Shown: positions 1 to 7,695, numbered from the stretch's first letter. The stretch is 37,299 bases of DNA from JAZDIU01 sp043804635 (GCA_043804635.1 JAZDIU010000017.1:1-37299); one strand, 5' to 3'. Notes: a model not told the origin generated them from the sequence alone. Numbers and translations: made by a program.

Positions 1-58
1 TCCAGCCTTCGGGAGCGAAGTAAGACCCGAAATAACATTGAAAATACGGGGACGTAAT

Positions 59-435
59 ATGACTAGTTTCGCAACTACCATCGAACAAGAAGTCTCGCTG
101 CTCATTGAAGATTATCCGGGTGACCGGCGTTGCCCTCTGGAACTACTTCGCTTCTTGTGCCGGTTTCCCTGCACCCGATTCAACCAGCTCGCCATCATCC
201 ATGCCTTGGAGAAAGAAAAAGATCGTCTACTGATAACGCTCTTAGCTTTCTCGTTAGCAAGGGTATCGTGAAAATAGATTCTGACTCTTCTCTCTATTCG
301 CTGGCTGATGATAGGTGGCTACACCGTCTGGCATTAGACTTAACCATAATTGACGAGTATGAGTGGTACCTTCTGCTTGAACGAATTTCCCGAGTACGAG
401 CTAGCTTGACCTATCATCTTAAAACGGAGGTGTAG
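59..435 (+). pseudogene. Frameshifted small winged-helix-like protein
   Basis: Two overlapping open frames together make one plausible protein of about 125 residues. The first starts at ATG 59 (GGGGACG just upstream) and reads through ...HALEKEKDRLL; the second takes over near base 231 with DNALSFLVSKGIVKIDSD and runs to the stop at 433-435. Loss of one base near 231 explains the break. The reconstructed pattern, an alpha-helical stretch, then a helix ending in SFLVSKGIV and a short beta-turn-beta (KIDSDSSLYSL), looks like a winged helix-turn-helix DNA-binding domain. I do not recognise the exact family. It lies 4 bases before a tiny membrane-peptide gene and shortly before a secreted protein, so it may have regulated them. 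It could be a true pseudogene, a programmed frameshift or a sequencing error. Confidence 0.5.
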
Positions 436-439
436 CATT

Positions 440-532
440 ATGTCTAAACGACTTCTCTTCTTATATATTTTACTAGGGGTGGGTATCATTGCGATTATTA
501 TCGGCTCAGTCCTCGTCCTCTTACAATCTTGA
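440..532 (+). CDS. 30-residue single-pass membrane peptide
   Basis: A short open frame with a good ribosome site (GGAGG at 426-430, nine bases before ATG). The product begins MSKR, followed by one uninterrupted hydrophobic segment from about residue 5 to 28 and ends LLQS. The positive start and hydrophobic remainder suggest a single inner-membrane helix with the N terminus inside. The ribosome site overlaps the end of the preceding broken gene, which suggests co-transcription. No function can be assigned; similar miniature membrane proteins often modulate a partner membrane complex, but that is only analogy. Its size makes chance possible, though the ribosome site and composition argue for a real gene. 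Confidence 0.5.
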   Translation: MSKRLLFLYILLGVGIIAIIIGSVLVLLQS

Positions 533-629
533 TGAGCTAAGTGGTCGTGATGCTGAAAGTTATCAACATCTTAACTGGATTTTAATATTGGTTTGTTACG
601 ATTTTGGGTAGAAAGGAGGTGAGACCGAA

Positions 630-1058
630 ATGTGGCGGAGCAAGAAATTGGTCGTACTTGCAGTACTAGTAGCTTCCATCATATTGGCGGGTGGTCTTGG
701 TGGGATAGCCCTAGCCCAGACGGGAAGCACCGACACTGGAGTTTCAGGCAAGACTCTGACGGCTAGGGTTGCGGCTATCCTGGGTATTGACCAGCAAAAA
801 GTGGAAGATGCCTTCTCCCAGGCCCAGCGTGAGATGGAGCAGGAAGCTATGGACAACTTCCTGAACAATCTCGTCAAGGATGGCAAGATAACCCAGGAAC
901 AGGCTAACCAGTACAAGAGCTGGTGGCAATCGATGCCTGATATGCCGGCAGGGTTTGGCTTCCGAGGCCACGGTGGGTTCGGTGGTCCGGGTGGTCCCCC
1001 TGGTAGTGATGATCCAGCTAAGACTCAAATATCAGCTACATCACAAACCAGATACTGA
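630..1058 (+). CDS. Secreted small helical protein with Gly-rich tail (DUF2680-like)
   Basis: The 142-residue protein has a strong ribosome site (AAAGGAGGTGAG) before ATG 630 and a classical signal peptide: basic MWRSKK, hydrophobic core to about residue 25, likely cleavage after ALA (about residue 29). The mature part starts with LTARVAAILGIDQQKVEDAF, then a charged helix with many Gln and Glu, then GKITQEQANQYKSWWQSMPD, and a Gly/Phe-rich tail (about residues 112-128). The helix-turn-helix repeats with ILGID and GKITQEQA resemble DUF2680-type extracytoplasmic proteins found in Firmicutes and Chloroflexota. The role of that family is not established; a cell-envelope or surface function is likely. 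A strong terminator follows directly at 1092, so this gene ends its transcript. The last 17 residues differ in composition from the rest and may reflect a small shift near the end. Confidence 0.7.
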   Translation: MWRSKKLVVLAVLVASIILAGGLGGIALAQTGSTDTGVSGKTLTARVAAILGIDQQKVEDAFSQAQREMEQEAMDNFLNNLVKDGKITQEQANQYKSWWQSMPDMPAGFGFRGHGGFGGPGGPPGSDDPAKTQISATSQTRY

Positions 1059-1091
1059 TTGGTACTTCACGCATTTCCCTGCGGGCTATCG

Positions 1092-1119
1092 GATAGGGGG
1101 GAGCGTCCTCCCCCCTATC
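1092..1119 (+). terminator. Strong intrinsic terminator
   Basis: Perfect 12-bp stem (1092-1103 with 1108-1119, six G:C pairs in a row) closed by a four-base loop (CGTC), followed by AAAATCACA and a run of T at 1129-1134. It sits 34 bases after the secreted-protein stop and separates that gene from the response regulator. Confidence 0.8.
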
Positions 1120-1161
1120 AAAATCACATTTTTTCATTAGTAAAAACATTAAATCGCTCGG

Positions 1162-1854
1162 ATGTTACGTATGTCAGGTAAAAGGGTTCTGGTAGTCGAT
1201 GGCGATGCTAAGACGGTAGAGTTGGTCAGGCTCTATCTGAACCGAGATGGTTACAGAGTTATGACTGCTTACGACGAAGTCGAAGTTTTACGTCTGGCTA
1301 GAGAGGCTCACCCTGACCTCATCGTTCTGGATTTGATGCTGCCCGGTATGGACGTCCTGAAAGTTTGTCGCACTCTCAGGGATGAATCTAGTGTTCCGAT
1401 AATTATGCTCACCACCAGGACTACGGACGAAGATAAGCTAACCGGATTGGGTTTAGGTGTGGATGATTATATCACAAGGCCTTTTAGTCCAAGAGAGCTA
1501 GCGGCTAGAGTCAGGACTGTGCTCAGGCGCTTGTCCGACGAGCATGGTCCTGAAGAGATTAGGTGTGGCAAACTCATCCTGAACTTTCTTAAACAAGAAG
1601 TGTCGCTTGCCGGTAGACCGGTGAACCTTACCACGGTCGAATTCAAGTTGTTGGGTGTCCTAGCAAAAGAACCCGGGCGGGTCTTCAGCCGGTCTGAGCT
1701 TATTGAAAAAGCCCTGGGCTATGACTTCGAGAGTTTCGGCCGTACCATCGATGTCCATATTTTTAATCTACGCCACAAATTGGAGCCGGACCGCAACTAT
1801 TCCAGATACATTAAGACTGTTTATGGAACTGGCTACAAATTCTCAGGTGTATAA
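1162..1854 (+). CDS. OmpR/PhoB-type response regulator with altered receiver site
   Basis: A 230-residue protein with a receiver domain (about 7-122) and a C-terminal OmpR-type winged helix (about 133-228, ending YIKTVYGTGYKF). The phosphoacceptor is D57 (IVLDLMLPG) and the switch Thr is T84 or T85. Two usual acidic-pocket features are changed: the metal-binding pair normally DD or ED reads D13-G14-D15, and the invariant Lys of the YITKPF motif is R106 (YITRPFS). In this family Lys contacts the phosphoryl group and the second acid helps hold magnesium, so phosphorylation may be weak or absent. No histidine kinase lies nearby, making it an orphan. ATG 1171 (MSGKRV) is an alternative start, with only a weak GGA eight bases ahead. 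A role as an atypical, phosphorylation-independent regulator is an inference. Confidence 0.9.
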   Translation: MLRMSGKRVLVVDGDAKTVELVRLYLNRDGYRVMTAYDEVEVLRLAREAHPDLIVLDLMLPGMDVLKVCRTLRDESSVPIIMLTTRTTDEDKLTGLGLGVDDYITRPFSPRELAARVRTVLRRLSDEHGPEEIRCGKLILNFLKQEVSLAGRPVNLTTVEFKLLGVLAKEPGRVFSRSELIEKALGYDFESFGRTIDVHIFNLRHKLEPDRNYSRYIKTVYGTGYKFSGV

Positions 1855-2245
1855 AGTGATTTAGACATTGGCTATTTCGTCATCTTTCACTAGGGGAGAA
1901 AACCGTAGGTTATGTACTTGCCAACGTAAAAAACTTGGTTTAGTTCTGACCTCGAATTTAAAAACCCCCCTTCAGATATTTAATCCAGCTAACAAAAGCA
2001 CGATTTCATATGCTGAGTGCGAAGACTACCGGACAAAAGAGGCAATTGTACACAAGCTATTAGAAAACACTTTGTTATATTTGTTAATCAACAGATTTAT
2101 AAATTCTGCTTCGGTGAACTGTAAATGAATCTTCCAACGCTTAACGGCTTTATTTTATACGGGATTCCTTTAAGGAATTTATAGCCCCTAGGGTGGGTAA
2201 ATAATTAAGAAGTTGATAAATTAAAACCTCATATCGTTCTATCGA
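1855..2245. other. Intergenic, no gene recognised
   Basis: About 390 AT-rich bases between the response regulator and a hairpin repeat. An 86-codon frame starting with TTG at 1868 has no ribosome site and an unstructured composition, so I do not call it. No RNA gene or clear promoter was seen. Confidence 0.5.
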
Positions 2246-2271
2246 CCCCCTTCCCTTTCAAGGAAAGGGGG
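2246..2271. repeat. Imperfect C-rich/G-rich hairpin repeat
   Basis: An imperfect inverted repeat with arms CCCCCTTCCCTT and AAGGAAAGGGGG (one mismatch). It is a relative of the perfect hairpin at 23053-23086 and of the pair at 6761 and 8694; together they look like a dispersed family in intergenic DNA. Confidence 0.55.
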
Positions 2272-2282
2272 AAATTAAATAA

Positions 2283-2310
2283 TAAGAGAGAGGCATTCGC
2301 CCCTCTCTTA
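2283..2310 (-). terminator. Terminator behind gapA
   Basis: Twelve-bp stem with one A-C mismatch (2283-2294 with 2299-2310), loop ATTC, followed on the minus strand by TTATTTAATTT. It lies 13 bases after the gapA stop. Confidence 0.65.
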
Positions 2311-2322
2311 AACTCTCCCGGA

Positions 2323-3336
2323 CTATAGCCCTTTGCTGGCGATGTAGGCGGCGAGGTCTGCAAGGCGGCAGCTATAGCCCCATTCGTTATCGTACCAGGC
2401 GACAACTTTGACCATATTGCCGCCGATGACCATCGTGCTTGGGGCGTCTAAAATGGAGCTGGCGGTATTGCCTTTGAAGTCCATACTGACCAGCTCTTCA
2501 TCACAATATTCCAGAATTCCCTTTAGAGCACCGTCGGCGGCTTTTTTGAAAGCGAGATTGACGGCTTCGACGGTAACCTCTTTATTGAGGTCGGCGACGA
2601 AGTCGACTACGGAGACGGTAGGGACGGGGACCCTGAAGGCTAAGCCGTGGATTTTACCTTTGAGTCCCGAAATAAGCGAACCGACCAGACTGGCGGCACC
2701 AGTAGTGGTGGGAACGATATTCTGAGCGGCGGCACGGGCACGGCGCAGGTCTTTATGGAAGACATCCTGCAGCCGCTGGTCGTTGGTGTAGGCGTGAATG
2801 GTGGTCATCAGGCCTTTGCTGATGCCGAAGTTCTGGTGCAGGATTTTGACCGCCGGGGCAATGCAGTTGGTGGTGCAGGAGGCATTGGATACGATGGTGT
2901 GCTTTTTGGGGTCGTACTGGTCTTCGTTAACGCCCAGAACGATAGTAATGTCTTCGCCCTTAGCGGGGGCGGAAATAATCACTTTTTTAGCTCCGCCCTG
3001 GAGATGGGCGGCGGCTTTGGCGGCATCGGTGAAAGCACCGGTAGACTCGATGACGATGTTAGCGCCATAGGCGCCCCAGGTTATTTTAGCCGGGTCGCGC
3101 TCGGCGAGGACTTTTATCTTTTTACCATCGACGACAAGCGAATCTTCGGTCGAAGATACAGTTCCCGGATAGCGGCCGTAGGTGCTGTCCCATTTGAGTA
3201 AGTGAGCGTTGGTTTTAGTATCGGTGAGGTCGTTGACCAGAACAACTTCAAGATTATCCTTGTGATACTGGTTAATTGTCCTGAGGGTCAATCTGCCGAT
3301 ACGCCCGAATCCGTTAATGCCGATTTTCGTTACCAT
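2323..3336 (-). CDS. gapA: Glyceraldehyde-3-phosphate dehydrogenase, type I
   Basis: This 337-residue enzyme, the usual family length, interconverts glyceraldehyde 3-phosphate and 1,3-bisphosphoglycerate in the cytoplasm. The N-terminal Rossmann motif is GINGFGRIGR (6-15), with N35-D36 at the end of the second strand, the usual sign of NAD preference. The catalytic site NASCTTNC holds C154, and H181 in TTIHAYTND is the partner base. A good ribosome site (GGAGGAGGC) lies before ATG 3336. It has its own terminator and no pgk or tpi next to it, so it is probably a single-gene transcript; eno lies further along the same strand. Direction (glycolysis or gluconeogenesis) cannot be told from sequence; many Dehalococcoidia lack sugar uptake and would use it anabolically. 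Confidence 0.98.
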   Translation of the reverse strand: MVTKIGINGFGRIGRLTLRTINQYHKDNLEVVLVNDLTDTKTNAHLLKWDSTYGRYPGTVSSTEDSLVVDGKKIKVLAERDPAKITWGAYGANIVIESTGAFTDAAKAAAHLQGGAKKVIISAPAKGEDITIVLGVNEDQYDPKKHTIVSNASCTTNCIAPAVKILHQNFGISKGLMTTIHAYTNDQRLQDVFHKDLRRARAAAQNIVPTTTGAASLVGSLISGLKGKIHGLAFRVPVPTVSVVDFVADLNKEVTVEAVNLAFKKAADGALKGILEYCDEELVSMDFKGNTASSILDAPSTMVIGGNMVKVVAWYDNEWGYSCRLADLAAYIASKGL

Positions 3337-3445
3337 TTTTATGCCTCCTCCTTGGTATGATTTAAGATTTACGATTTATGAATCACCCCGCCTGGATTCC
3401 GCATCAAGTACGATGACAGAGTGTTAAAGAGGAGCTTCGCCCTTC

Positions 3446-4438
3446 TTAGACTCCCTTAATATTATGATTGTAATACATAATTCCGTTTTTCGGAAGTCTA
3501 TCCAGTCGGCCATCGACAATCATTGCCTGGAGGTGAGCCAGGGTTTCGCCGATTGCCATTCGTCTTTCCCAGGGAGCCAGGTTCTTGAACTTAACGCCGC
3601 CGAATTCAGGCATCCAGGTGATTTCGTTGGAGAGCTGGTAGGCGGTCTTAGACTCAGATTTTGTTGCAGCCAGGATTTCCAGGCTTCTTTGATGATGGTG
3701 CTCGATGATTTCTTCAACCCTTTTCTTGAGGTTGGGGAAAATGTGTTCGTGGGCAGGGGCGACGAGGGCGCAGTCTAGGTCTTTGACTTTGTTGAGCGAA
3801 TTGAGAAAATCACCCAATGGATTAGCTTCAGACTGGGGCTGGAGGCTGATGTTGGGGGTGATGACCGGCAGAATGTGGTCGCCGGCGAACAGGATTTTCA
3901 AGTTTGGCTCGTATAAGCAGATGTGACCGGGAGAGTGGCCGGGAGTCCATATTACCCTGAGTTTGAATGTGCCGTTATCGATGATTTCGTCGCCTTGAAG
4001 CTCGATATCGGGGCGGGCGATGGGACCGAGCCTTCTTATGCCCAGGAAGGGGGGCAGCATATTGGGGGGCGCTCCGTTGGTGTGAAGCCATTCATCAGTG
4101 CGGTGGCGAAGCTCTTTCATATCGGTCTCATAAGAATAGATGAGTTCTTTGTCCCGATGGTGGAGAGCGATTTTAGCTTTGGATAACTCTTTCAAGCGGG
4201 TGGTCAGGCCGTAGTGGTCGGGGTGAACGTGGGTAGCGATTACTTGAGAGATATCGTTAAGACCGACGCCGCTTGCAGTGAGTTGCTCTTTTAGAGAATC
4301 GAGAGCTTCTGCGGTATTGATGCCGGAGTCGATGAGAATGTTCTGTCTGCCTTTGAGCAGGTAGACGTTGGTGTTGCCTAAGGGATTATTTGGGATGGGG
4401 ATTTTTAGATGGTAGATACCGGGGGAAATTTCAATCAT
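3446..4438 (-). CDS. Metallo-beta-lactamase-fold hydrolase
   Basis: A 330-residue MBL-fold protein. Metal ligands are all visible: H70-x-H72-x-D74-H75 (ATHVHPDHYG), H168 (WTPGHSPGH), D187 (FAGDHI) and H230 (APAHEH), the glyoxalase-II-like arrangement for a two-metal site. The C-terminal 80 residues are helical with a winged-helix-like ending (about 265-315), as in LACTB2-like members. The start at ATG 4438 (MIEISPG) is preferred because AAAGGA lies six bases ahead; an upstream TTG at 4459 would add seven residues containing that ribosome site. The substrate is not predictable: thioester, lactone or phosphodiester hydrolysis are all known in the superfamily. It lies between gapA and eno on the same strand, with a spacer of about 110 bases on the gapA side. 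Confidence 0.9.
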   Translation of the reverse strand: MIEISPGIYHLKIPIPNNPLGNTNVYLLKGRQNILIDSGINTAEALDSLKEQLTASGVGLNDISQVIATHVHPDHYGLTTRLKELSKAKIALHHRDKELIYSYETDMKELRHRTDEWLHTNGAPPNMLPPFLGIRRLGPIARPDIELQGDEIIDNGTFKLRVIWTPGHSPGHICLYEPNLKILFAGDHILPVITPNISLQPQSEANPLGDFLNSLNKVKDLDCALVAPAHEHIFPNLKKRVEEIIEHHHQRSLEILAATKSESKTAYQLSNEITWMPEFGGVKFKNLAPWERRMAIGETLAHLQAMIVDGRLDRLPKNGIMYYNHNIKGV

Positions 4439-4590
4439 TTTGTATCCTTTCATTAACAAGATAAGTGAGCTGTGACCTCACCTACTTAGCTTGCACTCTC
4501 CTTAACCGTGAAGCTGAACTTCTGGTTAAAAGTTATTAGGGTAGCATAAAAACTGGAATTTTTAGACTAAAGACAATTGTTTTCCCTCTT

Positions 4591-4743
4591 TTATTTGTCC
4601 GACCCCTTTTCTTTTCTAAAGGCTTTTGTTCGTTTGGATATTTCGTCGGCTTTTGCTAAAAATAATATCATGGCGCCTAAACAGAGAAGGAAGATGCCAA
4701 CCCCAATAGGCCCGGTCCAATAGAAGACTAACCACATATCCAT
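4591..4743 (-). CDS. 50-residue single-pass membrane protein
   Basis: A short gene with an excellent ribosome site: AAAGGAGG at 4750-4757 (minus strand), six bases before ATG 4743. The product starts MDMWLVFYW, has one hydrophobic segment rich in Gly, Leu and Ile (about residues 4-30) and a strongly basic tail with KRTKAFRKEK. That pattern predicts one membrane helix with a cytoplasmic charged tail. It follows eno by 57 bases in the same direction and may be co-transcribed. I recognise no family. The ribosome site and clean membrane-plus-tail layout make it more likely real than chance. Confidence 0.65.
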   Translation of the reverse strand: MDMWLVFYWTGPIGVGIFLLCLGAMILFLAKADEISKRTKAFRKEKGSDK

Positions 4744-4800
4744 TTGTTACCTCCTTTGAATGGCTTCAGGATTTCAAGATCAGAATTATATAAATAAGTC

Positions 4801-6078
4801 TTATTTAAACTGGTAGAAGGCTTTGATGCCGGGGAAGGCGGCTTTTTTACCGAGTTCCTCCTCGATTCTGAGGAGTCGGTTGTATTTGGCGGTGCGCTCG
4901 GAGCGAGCCGGTGCGCCAGCTTTGATTAAGCCTGTATTCAGTCCCACAGCGAGGTCGGCGATGGTGGTATCTTCAGTCTCGCCGGAGCGGTGGCTGATTA
5001 CCGCCGTCCAGCCGGCTTGCTTCGCCATCTCTACGGCTTCGATGGTCTCGGTGAGTGTGCCAATCTGGTTCAGCTTGATGAGAATGGAGTTGGAGGCTTT
5101 CAGCTCGATGCCTTTCGAAAGGCGGGCGGTGTTGGTGGTATAGAGGTCGTCGCCGACAAGCTGGACTTTGCTGCCCAGCTTTTTAGTCAGCAGCTGCCAG
5201 CCGTCCCAGTCGTCCTCAGCCAGCCCGTCTTCGATGCTGATAATGGGGTAGCTCGAAGCCCATTTGACGTAGTAATCAACCATCTCGGCGGTGGTTAGTG
5301 AAGAGCCTTCTTTAGCCAGGACATATTTGCCGTCTTTGTAGAACTCACTCGCCGCCGGGTCCAGGGCGATAAAACAGTCCTTGCCCGGTTTGTAGCCAGT
5401 TTTTTCGATGGCGGACAGAACGCCTTCTACGGCGGATTTATTAGAGGGGAGGGAGGGAGCGAAGCCGCCTTCGTCGCCGACGTTGGTGTTGAGTCCTTTA
5501 TCTTTGAAAAGCTTTTTGAGGGAGTGATAGACCTGAGTGCCCATCTCGAGGGCGTGGCGGAAGCTTCTGGCGCCGGCAGGAACGACCATAAATTCCTGGA
5601 AGTCGGTGGAGTCCGAGGCGTGTTTGCCGCCGTTAAGGATATTCATCATCGGCACGGGCAGGGTATAGTCCTTACCGAGGTATTCATATAAGGGGAGGCA
5701 AGCCTGGTTGGCGGCGGCGTGAGCGACTGCCAGCGAGACACCAAGAATGGCATTGGCGCCCAGCTTCGATTTGTTGGGAGTGCGATCAAGCTCAATGAGA
5801 TGGCGGTCGATAGCTGCCTGGTCGGAGGCTTCCATACCGGCGACGGATTTAGCAATTATTTTATTGACGTTATCGACGGCTCTGAGGACGCCGAGTCCGT
5901 TGAAGCGGGCTTTGTCACCGTCGCGGAGTTCGAGGGCTTCGTATTTACCGGTGCTGGCTCCGGAGGGGACGGCGGCGCGACCGATAGCACCATCGGCTAG
6001 CTCGACTTCGGCTTCCAGCGTGGGATTACCGCGGGAATCGAGGATTTCTCTTGCCTTGATGGTTTTGATTGCGGGCAT
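4801..6078 (-). CDS. eno: Enolase (phosphopyruvate hydratase)
   Basis: A 425-residue enolase, the normal length, converting 2-phosphoglycerate to phosphoenolpyruvate. The N terminus IKAREILDSRGNPTLE is typical. Visible active-site elements include SGASTGKYEALELRD (substrate loop), NVGDEGGFAPS with the catalytic acid, SIEDGLAEDD (magnesium ligand), and the enolase signature ILIKLNQIGTLTET, followed by SHRSGETED. AAGGAG lies five bases before ATG 6078. A LOG-like gene lies upstream in the same direction, separated by 54 bases that hold a perfect hairpin (6101-6121), so eno may have its own expression. No unusual residues were noticed. Confidence 0.98.
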   Translation of the reverse strand: MPAIKTIKAREILDSRGNPTLEAEVELADGAIGRAAVPSGASTGKYEALELRDGDKARFNGLGVLRAVDNVNKIIAKSVAGMEASDQAAIDRHLIELDRTPNKSKLGANAILGVSLAVAHAAANQACLPLYEYLGKDYTLPVPMMNILNGGKHASDSTDFQEFMVVPAGARSFRHALEMGTQVYHSLKKLFKDKGLNTNVGDEGGFAPSLPSNKSAVEGVLSAIEKTGYKPGKDCFIALDPAASEFYKDGKYVLAKEGSSLTTAEMVDYYVKWASSYPIISIEDGLAEDDWDGWQLLTKKLGSKVQLVGDDLYTTNTARLSKGIELKASNSILIKLNQIGTLTETIEAVEMAKQAGWTAVISHRSGETEDTTIADLAVGLNTGLIKAGAPARSERTAKYNRLLRIEEELGKKAAFPGIKAFYQFK

Positions 6079-6100
6079 TTTGCTCCTTACTAATAGGCGC

Positions 6101-6121
6101 GGGCGGGTTAGAAACCCGCCC
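6101..6121. repeat. Perfect GC hairpin between LOG-like gene and eno
   Basis: Arms GGGCGGGTT (6101-6109) and AACCCGCCC (6113-6121) with loop AGA. Hairpins of this GGGCGGGTT/AACCCGCCC type are common dispersed elements in bacterial intergenic DNA. Here it could also attenuate transcription from the LOG-like gene into eno. Confidence 0.6.
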
Positions 6122-6132
6122 CTACAAAATCA

Positions 6133-6618
6133 TTACTCTCTAGCCAATTTAATAGCTTTTTCTACCGCCTCCTTAGGGTTCTTTGCCGGAATAATGGAGG
6201 TATCAATCTGTCCGTCTTTGGAAAGCTGCCAGGTGTTGAGTCCGACGACGGGGACATTTGCCTGCCGGGCGTGAGCAATTTCCGACAGGGTGCCATAGCC
6301 ACCACCGACGGCAATCACTGCCTGTGCCGATTTGACCACAGCGATGTTACGGGCATAGCCGAGGCCGGTGACGATGGGAATTTGGACGTAGGGGTTGGCT
6401 GACTGAGGGTTATCGCCGGGGAGGATGCCGATGGTGAGTCCGCCCTCGAGAGAGGCGCCGCGGCAGGCGGCTTCCATCACGCCGCCCAGTCCACCGCAGA
6501 CGAGGATGACTCCATTTTTAGCAAGAAGCCGTCCGACTTCTTCAGCCAGTTTATCTTCTTCCGGCGAGGGCTGGCCGCCGCCGATAACGGCGATGATTTT
6601 CTTTCTTTTGTCTGACAT
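6133..6618 (-). CDS. LOG-like / TIGR00725-type Rossmann nucleotide-binding protein
   Basis: From ATG 6618 the protein has 161 residues starting MSDKRKK. It shows the features of the TIGR00725/LOG group: IIAVIGGGQPS near the N terminus, a glycine-rich VCGGLGGVMEAACRGA, LPGDNPQSANPYV, RNIAVVKSAQAVIAVGGGYGTLSEIAHA (the GGGxGT..E element) and VVGLNT. LOG enzymes cleave nucleoside monophosphates to release the base, and a PGGxGT..E motif forms their active site; here it reads VGGGYGTLSE, so activity is uncertain and a binding role is possible. An upstream in-frame ATG at 6651 overlaps a TATAAT box at 6650-6655 and cannot be the start if that box is used. It precedes eno on the same strand. Confidence 0.85.
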   Translation of the reverse strand: MSDKRKKIIAVIGGGQPSPEEDKLAEEVGRLLAKNGVILVCGGLGGVMEAACRGASLEGGLTIGILPGDNPQSANPYVQIPIVTGLGYARNIAVVKSAQAVIAVGGGYGTLSEIAHARQANVPVVGLNTWQLSKDGQIDTSIIPAKNPKEAVEKAIKLARE

Positions 6619-6649
6619 TTTTGACCCTATAAAAGAGGAAACAAAAATC

Positions 6650-6655
6650 ATTATA
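6650..6655 (-). promoter_or_regulatory. Candidate -10 box for the LOG-like gene
   Basis: TATAAT on the minus strand, 31 bases upstream of ATG 6618. A matching -35 is poor (TTTCTA, 17 bases upstream). Expected transcript start is near 6643, giving a leader of about 25 bases. Confidence 0.4.
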
Positions 6656-6728
6656 TCATTTGAGGTGGGTATTAGAAAGGAGTGGTAAGCTCAGAATGAG
6701 CCGGAATGGATGTATAGAGATTTCCACG

Positions 6729-6744
6729 TCCCGATGAATCGGGA
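6729..6744. repeat. TCCCGAT..ATCGGGA hairpin repeat
   Basis: Perfect seven-bp arms TCCCGAT and ATCGGGA around GA, followed by TCATAATGACA. A second hairpin of the same kind with the same trailing AATGACA lies at 20377-20407, so this is probably a dispersed intergenic element. Confidence 0.5.
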
Positions 6745-6760
6745 TCATAATGACAAATTG

Positions 6761-6800
6761 GGGAAAATCCCTCTTAGTCTCCCTTTAGTAAAGGGAGAAG
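6761..6800. repeat. Dispersed repeat, copy 1 (GGGAAAATCCCTCT)
   Basis: Begins GGGAAAATCCCTCT and continues with CTCCCTTTAGTAAAGGGAG, a hairpin. The same 14-base opening and the same CTCCCTTT/AAAGGGAG hairpin recur at 8694-8732. The surrounding 6660-6949 holds no gene. Confidence 0.65.
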
Positions 6801-6949
6801 AAAAAGAAAAGAGTTTACTGCATTAAATGTTACAAATTTGTAATATTCCTTAGTCAATTTTTATAACTATTCTACTATTTTGCGAGTAGTATGCAACTAA
6901 ACGGGAACTAGCTGACGCGACGATAAATAGTTCACTAAGGAGGTGAAAC

Positions 6950-7255
6950 ATGTTATTCCAAGTTGTTCATTCCCACACTATTGAAACGTGTCCAGCCCAA
7001 TCCTCCGAAGCAGCAAAGCGTTTGGGTACATGGTGGCAGGCTCTAAAGAAAACACCAGGCGTGAAAATTGTGGTGGGAAATGTATCTCCGTTGGACCATA
7101 CTTTCTACATCACTGTGGAAGCCGACGACTATCCGACTTTGGCAAAAGCGCTGGGACCACTAGTTAGCATAGGGACAGGGCATGTTATTCCGGTCATCAC
7201 ACTGGATCAGGCATTTCCTATGGCTGAAACCGGTGCGTTCCGTGCGTCTAAATAA
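6950..7255 (+). CDS. Conserved small alpha/beta protein of unknown function
   Basis: A 101-residue protein with a strong ribosome site (AAGGAGGTGAAAC before ATG 6950). It starts MLFQVVHSHTIETCP, with helix EAAKRLGTWWQALKKTPGVKI, strand VVGNVSPLDHTFYITVEADD, helix YPTLAKALGPLV and then GTGHVIPVITLDQA. The beta-alpha-beta layout, in which a first strand ends in a His/Cys stretch, resembles DUF3303-like or muconolactone-isomerase-like ferredoxin folds. That fold resemblance is an inference. No enzymatic residues can be named; C14 and H8/H10 are candidates to look at. The next gene (PAS-like, broken) starts 56 bases downstream in the same direction, so the two may form an operon. Confidence 0.75.
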   Translation: MLFQVVHSHTIETCPAQSSEAAKRLGTWWQALKKTPGVKIVVGNVSPLDHTFYITVEADDYPTLAKALGPLVSIGTGHVIPVITLDQAFPMAETGAFRASK

Positions 7256-7311
7256 ACACGCACTCTCTTTGGGATAAGTATAGCTAAAGCCAATATAAAA
7301 GGAGCATAAAT

Positions 7312-7695
7312 ATGAATGAACACGGGCATCATGAAAAACTTGTCGAGGGAATCACGGAGCAAATGAAACCTGTGCTGGAGAAATCAGGGTAGGCTATCTA
7401 TCTCTACCTGGATGACAATCACAAGGTCTGCAATAAAAAGTTTGCCGACCTGCTCGGCTACAAGTCACCAAAAGAATGGGCGGATGCTGAGGCACCACTA
7501 TCGGATGTTTTGGAAAATGACCAGCAAAGCGTTATCGATGCGTATATGAATGCCTCAGAGAAAATGGTGGCAAGCAGTATCGACGTGAGAATGAAGAATA
7601 TAAAGACTGATAAAATTATAAAAGCCAGGATGATAATAGCTCCGGTGGGACACGCCGGCCACGTTTTCACAGCACATTTCTTGAGTAAGATTTAA
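7312..7695 (+). pseudogene. PAS-like sensor domain protein interrupted by in-frame TAG
   Basis: ATG 7312 has a good ribosome site (AAAAGGAGC). The frame reads MNEHGHHEKLVEGITEQMKP to KSG, meets TAG at 7390-7392 (codon 27), and continues in the same frame without another stop to 7695. The continuation, AIYLYLDDNHKVCNKKFADL then LGYKSPKEWADAEAPLSDVL and HAGHVFTAHF near the end, is a compact single PAS-like domain: strand, DDNHKV turn, helix, and terminal sheet. One base change (CAG or GAG to TAG) would restore a 127-residue protein. Possible readings are recent loss, an assembly error, suppression, or pyrrolysine insertion; nothing here supports the last two. No internal start with a ribosome site was found for the second part, although ATG 7510 exists. 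Confidence 0.65.

Noticed and set aside
955..1140. 61-codon frame overlapping the secreted protein end
   Set aside because: It runs through the terminator hairpin; no start signal.
1868..2128. 86-codon frame with TTG start after the response regulator
   Set aside because: No ribosome site, no domain pattern, composition like intergenic DNA.
2647..3201. 184-codon frame antisense to gapA
   Set aside because: Shadow of the gapA codon pattern; gapA is unambiguous.
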